Shown piece by piece: positions 52,243-62,175 of a DNA stretch of 64,000 bases. The stretch's first letter is position 1. Each line of letters starts with the position of its first letter. Under the pieces are notes generated by a model. The model made no database searches. It was not told where the DNA came from and saw only the letters and a program-made list of their open reading frames with translations. This DNA is from Haloarcula salinisoli. Lineage in GTDB: Archaea; Halobacteriota; Halobacteria; Halobacteriales; Haloarculaceae. The stretch is taken from contig NZ_RKLQ01000001.1 of the NCBI RefSeq assembly GCF_019599405.1, forward strand, positions 992,001-1,056,000, written 5' to 3'. The translations under genes were made by a program, and so were the position numbers.

Positions 52243-53609
52243 GCGACGCACAATCCCCAACAGACTTCGACCCAGTTGAACCGAACACGGGCGAAGACTT
52301 CGAGCCCGTCGACGTCTTCCCCGACAGCAACGACTTCGACCTGCGACCCGGCGCCGACTCCTGTTTCAAGTGCTCGGTGTGTGACACCAACTGTCCGGTC
52401 GCCGAGGTCGACGACGACTTCCCCGGACCGAAGTTCCAGGGTCCCGAGCAGTGGCGGCTCAAACAGACCGACGACGACTACGAGATAGACGACTCGGTGA
52501 TGTCGTGTTCGAACTGCATGCGCTGTGACAACGCCTGTCCGTCGGGCGTGCCCCTCAGCCAGATGCACAACACGGCCCGCGGGGAGTACGTCGAGAACCA
52601 GATGTCCAAGACGGACCTGGAGTACTGGCGCAACCGAATCCTCTCGAACTACCGGCTGTCGGCCTCCATCGCCAGCAAGGTGCCCCGACTCGCGACCTGG
52701 GGCATGAACTTCGGGCCGGCCCGCTGGCTCATGGAGAAGACGATGGGCGTCACGAAAGAGCGTGACTTCCCCGACTTCGCCACCCAGACGTTCCGCGAGT
52801 GGTGGGCCGAACGCGGCGGCGCCGACGCCTCCCGGCGGAACGCCCAGCAGCGCCGTGAGGAACTGGGTCTAGACCGCAACGCGGACAAGAAGGTGGCGTA
52901 CTTCCACGGCTGTTACTCCAACTACAACACCGTCGACGTCGCGAAGGCGATGGTCCGCGTCTACGAGCACTACGGCTACGAGGTCGTCGCCCCCGAGCAG
53001 AAGTGCTCCGGGACGCCGATGTTCGCCAACGGGATGCTCGAGGACGCCCGCCGCCACGCCGAGGTCAACGTCTCCTCGATGTCCGACCTCGTCGACCAGG
53101 GGTACGACGCCATCGCGTCGTGTACCTCCTGTTCGATGGCGCTGCGCCAGGAGTACCCCGAACTGTTCGACATCGACGGCATCGAGAAGGTGTCCTCGAA
53201 CACCTTCGAGGCCGTCGAGTACCTGCGCATCCACGAGGACGTCAAAGAGGACGTCCAGGAAGCACAGGTCTCGGGCGAGCTGGCCGAGGAGTTCGCCTAC
53301 CACGCGCCGTGTCACGCCCGCAACCAGGGGCTGGAGCGCCAGTCCGTCGAGCTGTTCCGTGACCTGGAGGGTGCCGGTATCGAGGACGTCGGTGAGTCCT
53401 GTTCCGGTATCTCCGGCACCTACGGCTGGAAAGAGGAGAAGTACGAGAAGTCCATGGAGATCGGCGAGGAGATGTTCGACCACATGGAACACGCCGAGGG
53501 CGAGGTCGGCATGACCGAGTGTCCGACCTGTGCGATGCAGATGGAACACGGCACCGGCTACGAGATTCGCCACCCGCTCGAACTGCTCGAAGCCGCTATC
53601 GTGGAGTAA
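52239..53609 (+). CDS. glpC: Glycerol-3-phosphate dehydrogenase subunit C (iron-sulphur)
   Basis: The 456-residue subunit has two [4Fe-4S] clusters near the N terminus (SCFKCSVCDTNCPV and SCSNCMRCDNACPSG). Two CCG domains follow, FHGCYSNYNTVDVAKAM / EQKCSGTPMF and YHAPCHARNQGL / ESCSGISGTYGWKEEKYEKS. It passes electrons from GlpAB to the membrane quinone pool and probably holds the complex at the membrane. It overlaps glpB by ATGA. Confidence 0.94.
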   Translation: MSDAQSPTDFDPVEPNTGEDFEPVDVFPDSNDFDLRPGADSCFKCSVCDTNCPVAEVDDDFPGPKFQGPEQWRLKQTDDDYEIDDSVMSCSNCMRCDNACPSGVPLSQMHNTARGEYVENQMSKTDLEYWRNRILSNYRLSASIASKVPRLATWGMNFGPARWLMEKTMGVTKERDFPDFATQTFREWWAERGGADASRRNAQQRREELGLDRNADKKVAYFHGCYSNYNTVDVAKAMVRVYEHYGYEVVAPEQKCSGTPMFANGMLEDARRHAEVNVSSMSDLVDQGYDAIASCTSCSMALRQEYPELFDIDGIEKVSSNTFEAVEYLRIHEDVKEDVQEAQVSGELAEEFAYHAPCHARNQGLERQSVELFRDLEGAGIEDVGESCSGISGTYGWKEEKYEKSMEIGEEMFDHMEHAEGEVGMTECPTCAMQMEHGTGYEIRHPLELLEAAIVE

Positions 53610-53614
53610 CCACC

Positions 53615-53635
53615 CGGCCGTTTTTTCGGTTTACC
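53615..53635 (+). terminator. T-rich terminator after glpC
   Basis: CCGTTTTTTCGGTTTACC follows the glpC stop. A T6 run flanked by CCG and CGG gives a small hairpin with U tract, a good archaeal termination site for the glpABC mRNA. Confidence 0.5.
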
Positions 53636-53798
53636 GCTGGCACAGCGACAGCCTCGGCCACGACGCAGTAGCGGACACCGCGGGGCGCTCACCGGGCTTG
53701 CACTCGGTAGCCCGCTGCGGCGCTGTCGGGTCTGTGAAAGGGGAGAACACAGCTTGGTGTCGCGTGGGCGACACCTGGGGTCTTGGTGGCCCGGCGAC

Positions 53799-54251
53799 CT
53801 ACTCGTCGCCGCGGACGAAGGTCACGGGACAGGGGGCACTCAGCATGACCTCCTGGGCGGTCGAGCCGAAGACGGCCTTGCCGGTCGGCGAGCGCTTGCG
53901 GCCGCCGACGACTATGAGGTCGGCCTGTGTCATCCCGGCGAGCGCGACGATTTCGACGCCGTGTTCGCCGACGGCCCCGCGGACGCTCGTCGGGATATCG
54001 GCCTCGGTGAGCCGCTGGCGCAGCTCCCGGACCGTCGCGTGACGGTCGGCCACCTCGTCGGGTTCGGCCTGGGCGACCGCCTCGAACTCCAGTCGTTCGA
54101 CGGCCGTCTCGTACTCGTCGTCGGTGAAGACGTGTGCGACGACGACATCGGCCCCGGCCGGGCCGGCGATGTCGATGACGGTACTCACCAGTTCGTCGAT
54201 GCGGTTCGCGTCGTTGGGCCCGACCGCGAGAAGGACCGTGTCGAGTGCCAT
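53799..54251 (-). CDS. UspA-family universal stress protein
   Basis: The 150-residue protein has the UspA fold: VLLAVGPNDANRIDELVST at the N terminus and the ATP-binding end GGRKRSPTGKAVFGSTAQEVMLSAPCPVTFV, with the GRxxxxxGxxxGS motif. It may bind ATP and act in stress response. It is transcribed alone. The family is very widespread in haloarchaea, so the role here is not specific. Confidence 0.9.
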   Translation of the reverse strand: MALDTVLLAVGPNDANRIDELVSTVIDIAGPAGADVVVAHVFTDDEYETAVERLEFEAVAQAEPDEVADRHATVRELRQRLTEADIPTSVRGAVGEHGVEIVALAGMTQADLIVVGGRKRSPTGKAVFGSTAQEVMLSAPCPVTFVRGDE

Positions 54252-54325
54252 ATCAGGTATGCTACCTACCGGAGCCTAAATCCTTCGGTAAAAACAACAG
54301 CCGTTGTAAAGAATTCAGGCGGCGA

Positions 54326-57022
54326 CTATCCGGTGTTCTTCATCCCGGCCGCGATACCCTGCACCGTCAGACGCAGCGTCCGCTTCTCGGTCTCCGTGAG
54401 GTGTGACTGGGCGAGCAGCCGGACCTGCAGCAGGTTCAGCGGGTCGACGTAGGGGTTTCGGCGTTCGAGGTTCTCCTCTAGCCACTCCCGCGAGAGGAGA
54501 CCGTCGCGCTGGGTGATATCGAGGACGAGGTCGACTGTCTCGTCGTACTCTGCTTTGAGTCGTGGGAAGATGCGCCCTCGCAGGTCGTCGTCGGCGAGGT
54601 CGGCGTACTCCTCGGCGATGTCGAAATCGGTCCGGGCGAGCGCGAGGGAGGCGTTGTCGACTTTCGTCCGGAAGAACGGCCACTCCTCGTACATCTCCTG
54701 GAGCGTCTCGATATCGCCGCCGTCCTCCAGATAGGCGTTCAGCCCGGTGGCGATGGAGTACCAGCCGGGGATGATACAGCGGGCCTGGGTCCAGGAGAAC
54801 ACCCACGGGATGGCCCGGAGGTCGTCGACGCTGCGGTCCTCGCTTCGGGAGGCCGGCCGCGAGCCCATGTTGAGGTTCTCGATGACTGTGATGGGCGTGG
54901 CCTGCTCGAAGTAGTCCACGAAGCCGTCGGTCTGGAGGAGGTCCTGGTACTCTTCGCGGGCAGCGGGTGCCGACTTCTCCATGGCTTCCCGCCACTCTTC
55001 GGGAATCTCTTCGACGGGGTCCTCCATGGCGTTGTGGCGGGCCCGTACCTGGGCGTTGAGCATCTGTTCGAGGTTGCGCTCGGCGATGTCGTGGTTGGCG
55101 TACTTCTCGGCGATGGCCTCGCCCTGCTCGGTGAACTTGATCTGGCCGGTGACCGTCTCGTTTGGCAGGGCCAGCATCGCGTCGTTCATCGGGCCGCCGC
55201 CACGGGAGATGGAGCCGCCGCGGCCGTGGAACAGGCGCATCTCGACGTCGAAGTCGGAGGTGATGTCGGCCAGGCGCTTCTGGTTGTTGTACAGCGACCA
55301 GTTCGCGGCCAGGAACCCGTTCTCCTTGTTGGAGTCCGAGTAGCCGAGCATTATCTCCTGGACGCCGTTGCGGGCCTCCAGGGCCATCTCGTAGGCCTCG
55401 TTCTCGAACAGCGTCCCCATGATGCGCCGGGCGCCCGAGAGGGCGTACTCGGATTCCAGCAGCGGGACGATGTCCAGGCCACAGTAGCCCGGCAGGTCGA
55501 CGATGCCGACCTGGTCGGCGAGGAAGAGTACTTCAAGCACGTGGCTTGGCTCCTCACACCAGGAGATGGCGTAGGTGTCGATGGCGTCGACGCCGAACTC
55601 GTTTTGCCAGTCGGCGGTCTTGCGGAACCGACGGAGCACACGTGCCGCGTCGTCGGAGAGCCCAGTCGTGTCCTCCATGTCGATGACCGGACCCTCCTGG
55701 GTGATGGCCTCGGTGAGGAACTCGGCGCGTTCGTCCTCGTCCATCCCGGCGTAGTCGATTCCCTGTCGGTCCACCGCCTCGGCGATGGCGTCCGTGTGCA
55801 TCTTGCGGTGGTCCCGGAGGTCGAGACTCGCCAGCGCGAAGCCGAAGGTGTCGACCTTCCGAATCAGTGGGTCGACGTGGGACTCGGCGACCACTTCGGC
55901 GTTGTTGTCCCGGAGACTCTTCGCGATGGAGCGAAGGTCCTTCAGCAGGTCGGCGGGGCTGTCGTAGCCACCCTGGCGAACGTCACTGACTCGCAGAACC
56001 GACTCGCGCATCAGCTTGAGCTTCTGTCGGTAGGGCTCGTCGGGGTACCGCTCTTCGGCCTCGCTCGCGACACCGGGGAGGCGCTCCTTGTGCTCGGAGA
56101 GGCGCTCGTCGAAGGTGTCGTCGGTCGTGATGTTCGAGGCGTCCTGAGAGAGCACGCCGGAGAGCTCTTTCAGCTTGTTGCGGTACAGCGGCAGGATGGT
56201 GTCGCGCTGGCGCTCCAGGGTCTCCTCGGTGACCTCCGGGGTGACGAAGGGGTTGCCGTCGCGGTCCGAGCCGGCCCACGAGCGGAACTCGTAGAGTTTG
56301 GGGACGTCGACGTCCTCGTCGTAGCGGTCGTCGATGGCGTTTTGCAGAGCGTCGTAGACCTCGTCGATGACCTCGAAGAGGACGTTCTCGAGGTACCACT
56401 GGACGTTCAGCGCCTCGTCGGTCACTTCGGGGCGCCGTTCACGGACCTGCGGGGTCTGCCAGAGACTCGTCACCTCGGAGGCCAGGTCGCGCTCGACGCG
56501 GGCCTCCTCGCGGTCGGTGAGGCGCCGTTCGTCGAGCATCTCCAGGTCCTGGGCGACCGACCGGAGCTTCGCCTTGACAGTCTTGCGGCGGGCTTCTGTC
56601 GGGTGGGCGGTGAAGGTCGGCTGGATGAGCACGTCGTTGAGGACCGACTCCAGTTCCTCGGCGTCGGCGCCGCGGTCGGCGAGTTCGTGGACTGCTTCCT
56701 CGACGCTGTCTGCGAGAATCCCCTCCTGGCTCCCCTCGCGAGTCTCCCGGACTCGCTCGCGCTCCTCGGCGAGGTTGATGAGTTCGAAGTAGGTCGTGAA
56801 GGCCCGGGCGACGATGTCCTGCATCTCGGGGTTGAGACGATCGAGGGTGCGACCGACCTCTTCCCGGGTCTCGGCGTCGCCACGCCGGTACTCGATAGAA
56901 GACACCCGTGTGCGCTCGACGATTTCGAACGCTTCGGTCGACGATTGCGCTTCGAGAACGTCGCCCAAGAGCTCACCAAGCTCCCGCACGTCTTGGTTTA
57001 TCTCTCTGGCGTGCAAAGTCAT
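54326..57022 (-). CDS. ppc: Phosphoenolpyruvate carboxylase
   Basis: The 898-residue enzyme makes oxaloacetate from PEP and bicarbonate. Catalytic parts are FTAHPTEARRKTV, WAGSDRDGNPFVTPE, GYSDSNKENGF, FHGRGGSISRGGGP and the C-terminal IAAGMKNTG. It is the bacterial-type PEPC; haloarchaea commonly carry this form. It refills the citric acid cycle. It is divergent from the alpha/beta hydrolase. Confidence 0.95.
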   Translation of the reverse strand: MTLHAREINQDVRELGELLGDVLEAQSSTEAFEIVERTRVSSIEYRRGDAETREEVGRTLDRLNPEMQDIVARAFTTYFELINLAEERERVRETREGSQEGILADSVEEAVHELADRGADAEELESVLNDVLIQPTFTAHPTEARRKTVKAKLRSVAQDLEMLDERRLTDREEARVERDLASEVTSLWQTPQVRERRPEVTDEALNVQWYLENVLFEVIDEVYDALQNAIDDRYDEDVDVPKLYEFRSWAGSDRDGNPFVTPEVTEETLERQRDTILPLYRNKLKELSGVLSQDASNITTDDTFDERLSEHKERLPGVASEAEERYPDEPYRQKLKLMRESVLRVSDVRQGGYDSPADLLKDLRSIAKSLRDNNAEVVAESHVDPLIRKVDTFGFALASLDLRDHRKMHTDAIAEAVDRQGIDYAGMDEDERAEFLTEAITQEGPVIDMEDTTGLSDDAARVLRRFRKTADWQNEFGVDAIDTYAISWCEEPSHVLEVLFLADQVGIVDLPGYCGLDIVPLLESEYALSGARRIMGTLFENEAYEMALEARNGVQEIMLGYSDSNKENGFLAANWSLYNNQKRLADITSDFDVEMRLFHGRGGSISRGGGPMNDAMLALPNETVTGQIKFTEQGEAIAEKYANHDIAERNLEQMLNAQVRARHNAMEDPVEEIPEEWREAMEKSAPAAREEYQDLLQTDGFVDYFEQATPITVIENLNMGSRPASRSEDRSVDDLRAIPWVFSWTQARCIIPGWYSIATGLNAYLEDGGDIETLQEMYEEWPFFRTKVDNASLALARTDFDIAEEYADLADDDLRGRIFPRLKAEYDETVDLVLDITQRDGLLSREWLEENLERRNPYVDPLNLLQVRLLAQSHLTETEKRTLRLTVQGIAAGMKNTG

Positions 57023-57233
57023 ACCAGTCTCTCCAAATCCGATACCTAAAACATTATTGAATCCGGGAGGTTCTGCGTCGCTGTTCCCCGTGTTCGTTCG
57101 TGATAGAACCTATTCTGAAACTATGTGCAGAGTTGAATTTTCAGCCGCGGGAGAGTTTGTGACACACTACCCATATCGGCCGGCCAGCGCGCGCCGACAC
57201 ACATTGAAACGGGCCGGTCACGTAGTCGGGCCC

Positions 57234-58034
57234 ATGCCGACTGCGACCAACGACGGCGTCCGCCTGTCGTACGACCGCGACGGGCCGCCCGAGGCCGAGA
57301 CAGTCGTGTTCGTAGAGGGCCTGGGCTACGGCCGCTGGATGTGGCGCTGGCAACGGCGGGCGCTCTCTGAGTACGACACCATCCGCTGGGACAACCGCGG
57401 CACCGGCGACTCCGGGACGCCTGAGGGTCCCTACACCATCGGCCAGATGGCGGAGGACCTCGCAGCCGTCATGGACGACGCCGGCGTCGAATCCGCCCAC
57501 GTCGTCGGAGCCAGCATGGGCGGGATGATAGCCCAGCAGTTCACAGTAGACTACGGGCGGGCGGACTCACTGACGCTGCTGTGTACGACGCCGGGCGGCC
57601 CGGAGGCCGTCCCGACGCCAGCGGAGACACAGGAGCGTATTTTCGACGTCCCCGAGGCGTACGACGAACGCGAGCGGCGGCGCTACAAGATGGCCCCCGC
57701 GATGACCGAGTCGTTCATGCGGGACAACGACGACCTCATCGAGCGAATCATCGACTGGCGAATCGAGAGCGACGCGAGCGACCGGGCGCTTTCCTGGCAG
57801 GCCAGGGCTGTCGAGAGCTTCGACCTCCACGACCGCCTCGGCGAGATAGGCGTGCCGGCGCTCGTGGTTCACGGGACGGCAGACCGGGTCGTCCCGGTCC
57901 AGAACGGCCGCTTGCTCGCCGACGGGCTGGGAGACGTCGAGTACCACGAACTCGACGGCGCGCCCCACCTCTGCTTCATCGAACGCGCAGACGCGGTCAA
58001 CGATGCGCTCCGGGGGTTCCTCGCCGATGTCTGA
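57234..58034 (+). CDS. Alpha/beta hydrolase
   Basis: The 266-residue protein has the catalytic triad Ser94 (GASMGG), Asp217 (HGTADRVV) and His245 (GAPHLCF), and the oxyanion-hole strand VVFVEGLGYGRWMW. It resembles 3-oxoadipate enol-lactonase-like hydrolases. ATG 57234 gives a normal N terminus. Its stop overlaps the start of the next gene by 8 nt, which suggests a joint role with the ligase, perhaps in acid or ester metabolism. Confidence 0.85.
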   Translation: MPTATNDGVRLSYDRDGPPEAETVVFVEGLGYGRWMWRWQRRALSEYDTIRWDNRGTGDSGTPEGPYTIGQMAEDLAAVMDDAGVESAHVVGASMGGMIAQQFTVDYGRADSLTLLCTTPGGPEAVPTPAETQERIFDVPEAYDERERRRYKMAPAMTESFMRDNDDLIERIIDWRIESDASDRALSWQARAVESFDLHDRLGEIGVPALVVHGTADRVVPVQNGRLLADGLGDVEYHELDGAPHLCFIERADAVNDALRGFLADV

Positions 58035-59580
58035 GTTTACCGACGGCCCCCAGGCCTGGGTCGGCGCCTGGAGCGAGAAGCGAGCAGCACTGACGCCGGA
58101 CCGGGTGGGACTGGTCGACGCGACCACCGGCCAGCGGTACACGTACGCGGCGCTGGACCGCCGAGCGAACCGGGCGAGTCGCCTCCTCCGGAGCCACGGT
58201 GTGGAGCGCGGCGACCGGGTCGCCGTGGTCTCGCGCAACCGTCCGGAAGTGGTCGACCTGTTCCTGGCGACGGCCAAGACGGGGAGCGTCCTCGCACCGC
58301 TCTCGCACCGTCTCGCACCGCCCGAACTCGCCGAGCTCCTCGGCCGGGTCGACCCGACCCTCATGGTCGTCGAGACGCCGTTTCTGGAGGAGACACGAGC
58401 GGCGCTGGCCGACGTGGAGACCGCGCCGACAGTCATGGCCGTCGAGACCGACGGCGACGAGACCGTCATCGCCGATGCCCCCACGTACACCGATGAACTG
58501 CCCGACTACGACGGTGCCGTCGAGACACCGACGCTCGCACCCGACGACACGCATCTGCTCTTGCACACGGGCGGCTCCACCGGGACGCCCAAAGAGACGG
58601 TTCTCAGCCACCGGACGCTCGTCTGGAACTCGCTGAACACCATCGCCTCGTGGGGGCTCCGTGACGACGACGTGACGCCGCTGACCTTCCCGATGTTCCA
58701 CACCGGCGGCTGGAACGTCGTCACCCTCCCCGTCTGGCACATGGGCGGCACCGTCGTGCTGGCCCGTGAGTTCGACCCCGGGCAGTTACTCGCGACTGTC
58801 GAACGTGCGGGTGCGACGGTGCTGGTCGCGGTCCCCGCAGTCTTGCGGATGCTCACCGACCACGACGACTGGGACGAAACCACGCTCTCGACGCTGCGAG
58901 TCGTCAAGTCCGGCGGTGGCCCCTGCCGCCAGTCCGTCATGGAGTCGTGGTGGGCTCGCGGCATCGACCTCACGCAGGGGTACGGGCTCACGGAGTGTGG
59001 CCCGAACAACTTCGCGATGCCCGACGGCTGGCCACGCGAGAAAGCCGAGACGGTGGGCAAGCCCGCGATGCACGTCGACGCCCGCGTCGTGGACGGCGGC
59101 GACCCTGTCGAACCGGGCGCCGTGGGCGAACTCCAGTTGCGTTCGCCACACGCCGCGTCGAGATATCTCGCGAACGACGCCGAGAGCGAATCGACCTTCG
59201 GGGGCGGCTGGGTGTCTACGGGCGACCTCGCGAGCGTCGACGCCGAGGGCTACTACCGAATCGAGGGCCGCAAGAAGGATATGTTCGTCAGCGGGGGCGA
59301 GAACGTCTACCCGAGCGAGGTCGAGTCGGTGCTCTCGGCCCACGAGGGCATCCACGAGGTCGTGGTCGTCCCCGTCGTCGACGACCAGTGGGGTGAGGTC
59401 GGCAGGGCCGTCGTCGAGGGCGACGAGTCGTTGACGCTCGCCGATATCGAGACGTTCTGTGAGGGCAAGCTCGCGCGGTACAAGATTCCGAACGACGTCG
59501 CGTTCGTCGACGAGATGCCCACCGCAGGGCCGGAGAAAATCGACCGGCAGGCCGTCGCCGAGCGGTTCGGCGAGGGCTAA
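58027..59580 (+). CDS. Acyl-CoA synthetase-like AMP-forming ligase
   Basis: The 517-residue class I adenylate-forming enzyme has the P-loop LHTGGSTGTPKETVLSHR, TQGYGLTECGPNNF, the hinge STGDLASVDAEGYYRIEGRKKDMFVSGGENVYPSEVE and the catalytic Lys in TAGPEKIDRQAV. It activates a carboxylate as acyl-AMP and passes it to CoA. The acyl chain is unknown. It overlaps the alpha/beta hydrolase by 8 nt. Confidence 0.88.
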   Translation: MSEFTDGPQAWVGAWSEKRAALTPDRVGLVDATTGQRYTYAALDRRANRASRLLRSHGVERGDRVAVVSRNRPEVVDLFLATAKTGSVLAPLSHRLAPPELAELLGRVDPTLMVVETPFLEETRAALADVETAPTVMAVETDGDETVIADAPTYTDELPDYDGAVETPTLAPDDTHLLLHTGGSTGTPKETVLSHRTLVWNSLNTIASWGLRDDDVTPLTFPMFHTGGWNVVTLPVWHMGGTVVLAREFDPGQLLATVERAGATVLVAVPAVLRMLTDHDDWDETTLSTLRVVKSGGGPCRQSVMESWWARGIDLTQGYGLTECGPNNFAMPDGWPREKAETVGKPAMHVDARVVDGGDPVEPGAVGELQLRSPHAASRYLANDAESESTFGGGWVSTGDLASVDAEGYYRIEGRKKDMFVSGGENVYPSEVESVLSAHEGIHEVVVVPVVDDQWGEVGRAVVEGDESLTLADIETFCEGKLARYKIPNDVAFVDEMPTAGPEKIDRQAVAERFGEG

Positions 59581-61958
59581 TCCAGCGACCGGGTAAACAG
59601 CGCGACGTCGCTATCGGCCAGTTCGAGCGGCTCGTCGGCCCCGTCGACGTCGAGGCCGGGCGAGGAGAGGGCGAGCTCCCAGCCGTCGTCGGTCACGTCT
59701 GTGAGTTCGGTCGGTCGGACGGTCTCGGCGACCCCCTCCATGTTGGCGACGAACAGCAGTGCCTCGCTGTCGTCGGGGGCCCGCCGGTGGCCGTAGTAGA
59801 TGACCGTGCCGTCCGTCGGATAGACGTAGTCGAGGGTATCGTCCTCCCCCAGGTCGCCCACCACCCAGTCGTGGTCGTGGCGAAACTGCCGGACAGCGAG
59901 GTCGAAGGCGGTGCGCTCGTCGTCCTGCTGGCCGTGCCAGTGAGCGAGGTTCGCGAACTCGCCCACGTCGCGCATCCAGTCCCGGCCGAGCTGCTCGAGC
60001 TCGGTGACGGTGAGTTCGTCACCGATGGGTGTCCCCATGGTGTTCAGCAACGTCGCAATCTCGTCCTTCTCGTAGTCGGTCATCTCGACGGCCCGGGCCA
60101 GGAGACCGAGGAACTCGCTCAGCTCCTCGCGGCTCCCGAAGCCCCACTCTTTGAGTCGCTGGAAGTGCTCGTCGTCGTCGAAATCCTCCGGTCGAATCTG
60201 CCAGGCCGGGAAGTGCTCCTCCTCGGCGAGCACTTTCAGATTCCAGACCGCGTCGGTGTCACGCATGAAGCCCCACGGCGCACGCATGTTGGCGTGGGTG
60301 AAGTCCATGGGACAGCCCGGCAGGAACCCGTGAAAGAGGACGGTCGAGGCCGGGTTGTTGTACGCGCGGTCGAGCTTCTCCGGCTCGCTAACACCGAGAT
60401 AGCGGTTTATCTGGGGCTGGCTGAAGGGCGGCTCCGGTTCGAGCTGGGTGCCCCGCCGGATGGTGTCGTGGTTGGCGACGCCCGAAATCCAGTTTTCGCC
60501 CATGTCGGCGACCTCCCGGACTCGCCACCACTTGGTCGCCCAGAACGTCTGGAGGGCGGGCGTGTTGTGGGCGAAGGTGACCGGTCCCCACTGGTAGGCG
60601 TGGGGGTGCTGGTCGATGAGCGTCCGGTAGGTGGAGGCCAGTTCCCAGTCAGACCGTGGCCAGGGACGGCCGTCCTCGAAAATCATCCACGGGCGGTACT
60701 CGACCCCGGCGACCTCCTGGGTGACGCGGTCCATCTCCGCCAGATACTCGTCGTCGTGCCACTCTTCCTCCGTTTCGGGGTCCCAGTTGGTGAAGTCCTG
60801 GGCGCCGTCGACACGGATGCCGTCGGCACCGAAGTCCATCTTCCGACGCTGGAGTTCCAGTAGCCCCGCCCGGACGACCGGCTGGGTGTAGTCCAGCTCC
60901 TGGCCGTACATTCCGGGGCCGGCGAGCCACTCGTCGTTCAGCAGCGGCAGGGCGCCGTTGTCGGCGTGGCCCAGCGCGATGTCGAAGACGACTTTCATCG
61001 GCTCGGGCAGTGTGTGCATGGTCGCGATGAAATCCACCAGTTCGTCCGGCCGCCTCGTCTCCAGGATAGCCGGATTCACGGTCCCGAACCCCGAGATGAC
61101 GATGTCGTACCCCCAGTTGACCATGTCGGGGCGGCGGACCGTCGCCAGGAGGCTGTCCGCGCTCTCCGTCTGGGGAAGCCAGTAGCCCAGTTCGTCCTCG
61201 TTCTGGGTGATGGGGGCCAGCGGCATCAGCTGGACCGCGTCGTAGCCGACGAAGTTCCGCTCGGCGGGGGTCAGCGACTCGCCGGCGGCCTGCTTCTCAC
61301 CGATGGCCTCGAACTGCCGCGTGAGTCCCGCCAGGGTCCCCGACTCGGTCGCGGTACCGGGGTGAATCTCCAGCATGCTCGTCGCCGGCTCGAACCGGGG
61401 GAGCCCGTCGTCCTCGCTCGCGAGCGGCTCGATGCCATCCTGTTCGAGCCGCTGGAAGTAGTCGCGGTCGTCACGTTCCTCGTCCAGCCGGGCCATGTCG
61501 TATAGCTCCGGTGGGCCGTACGCGCCGAAGGGCAGCGAGTCCGCGAAGGGGTCCGTAATCGTCTCGTACTCGCCGCCGACCTCGTAGCTGAGCCGATACA
61601 GGGTCCCCAGCCGGTCACGGGTCCCCGGCCGGATTCCCTCGACAGCGGCCCACGTGAACTCGCCCTCGCGGCGCGTCTCGACGAACGCGCGGTCGAACTC
61701 GACCGTCTCCTCGTCGGCGGTCAGGTCCACGTCCTCGGTCGGCGTCAGCAGTTCCAGACTGACCGCCGACTCGGGGACCTCGTCGACGAGCTGCGGGGTC
61801 CAGAAGCCGAATTCGGCGTGGCCGTCGCGCCAGTGGGCACCGAGGCGTGTGGTCACCACCTTCGCCGCCTCGAAGCGGTCGGCGTGTGCGTCGAACACCT
61901 CCCGCTGGCGGTCGACGAGCGCCGCCGTCGCGTCTGACAACGTCCTGTAGCTGGGCAT
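59577..61958 (-). CDS. GH13-like glycoside hydrolase (possible glucosylglycerol hydrolase)
   Basis: From ATG 61958 the protein has 793 residues; an upstream start at 62018 would add 20 unlikely residues. It has the alpha-amylase-type active site: nucleophile Asp384 in FGADGIRVDGAQDF, acid Glu428 in WMIFEDGRPW, and Asp498 in VANHDTIRRG. An N-terminal beta-rich domain and a C-terminal beta-sandwich flank the barrel. No signal peptide is seen, so it is cytoplasmic. Haloarchaeal proteins of this type are often called glucosylglycerol hydrolases, which would release glucose and glycerol; that fits the glycerol genes nearby but is inferred. Its stop overlaps the ligase gene by 4 nt. Confidence 0.75.
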   Translation of the reverse strand: MPSYRTLSDATAALVDRQREVFDAHADRFEAAKVVTTRLGAHWRDGHAEFGFWTPQLVDEVPESAVSLELLTPTEDVDLTADEETVEFDRAFVETRREGEFTWAAVEGIRPGTRDRLGTLYRLSYEVGGEYETITDPFADSLPFGAYGPPELYDMARLDEERDDRDYFQRLEQDGIEPLASEDDGLPRFEPATSMLEIHPGTATESGTLAGLTRQFEAIGEKQAAGESLTPAERNFVGYDAVQLMPLAPITQNEDELGYWLPQTESADSLLATVRRPDMVNWGYDIVISGFGTVNPAILETRRPDELVDFIATMHTLPEPMKVVFDIALGHADNGALPLLNDEWLAGPGMYGQELDYTQPVVRAGLLELQRRKMDFGADGIRVDGAQDFTNWDPETEEEWHDDEYLAEMDRVTQEVAGVEYRPWMIFEDGRPWPRSDWELASTYRTLIDQHPHAYQWGPVTFAHNTPALQTFWATKWWRVREVADMGENWISGVANHDTIRRGTQLEPEPPFSQPQINRYLGVSEPEKLDRAYNNPASTVLFHGFLPGCPMDFTHANMRAPWGFMRDTDAVWNLKVLAEEEHFPAWQIRPEDFDDDEHFQRLKEWGFGSREELSEFLGLLARAVEMTDYEKDEIATLLNTMGTPIGDELTVTELEQLGRDWMRDVGEFANLAHWHGQQDDERTAFDLAVRQFRHDHDWVVGDLGEDDTLDYVYPTDGTVIYYGHRRAPDDSEALLFVANMEGVAETVRPTELTDVTDDGWELALSSPGLDVDGADEPLELADSDVALFTRSLD

Positions 61959-62175
61959 ACCCTCTGTTGTGGTAGCCCGACAAAGAGGTTTTCCAATAAG
62001 ATACAACAGCTGTTGCAAACAAAACTCTCCCCTCCCAGGGACCCCACAATACGACCGAGTGATTTAGCGGTCGCTCGTGGCGCCGGCGGCATCGAAAGAA
62101 TCCGCAGAAACTCCTGCTCTCGGACGTTATCCTTCGTCGAATGCCGTGGAGCGAAGATTTTCGAGCCCGACGAAG

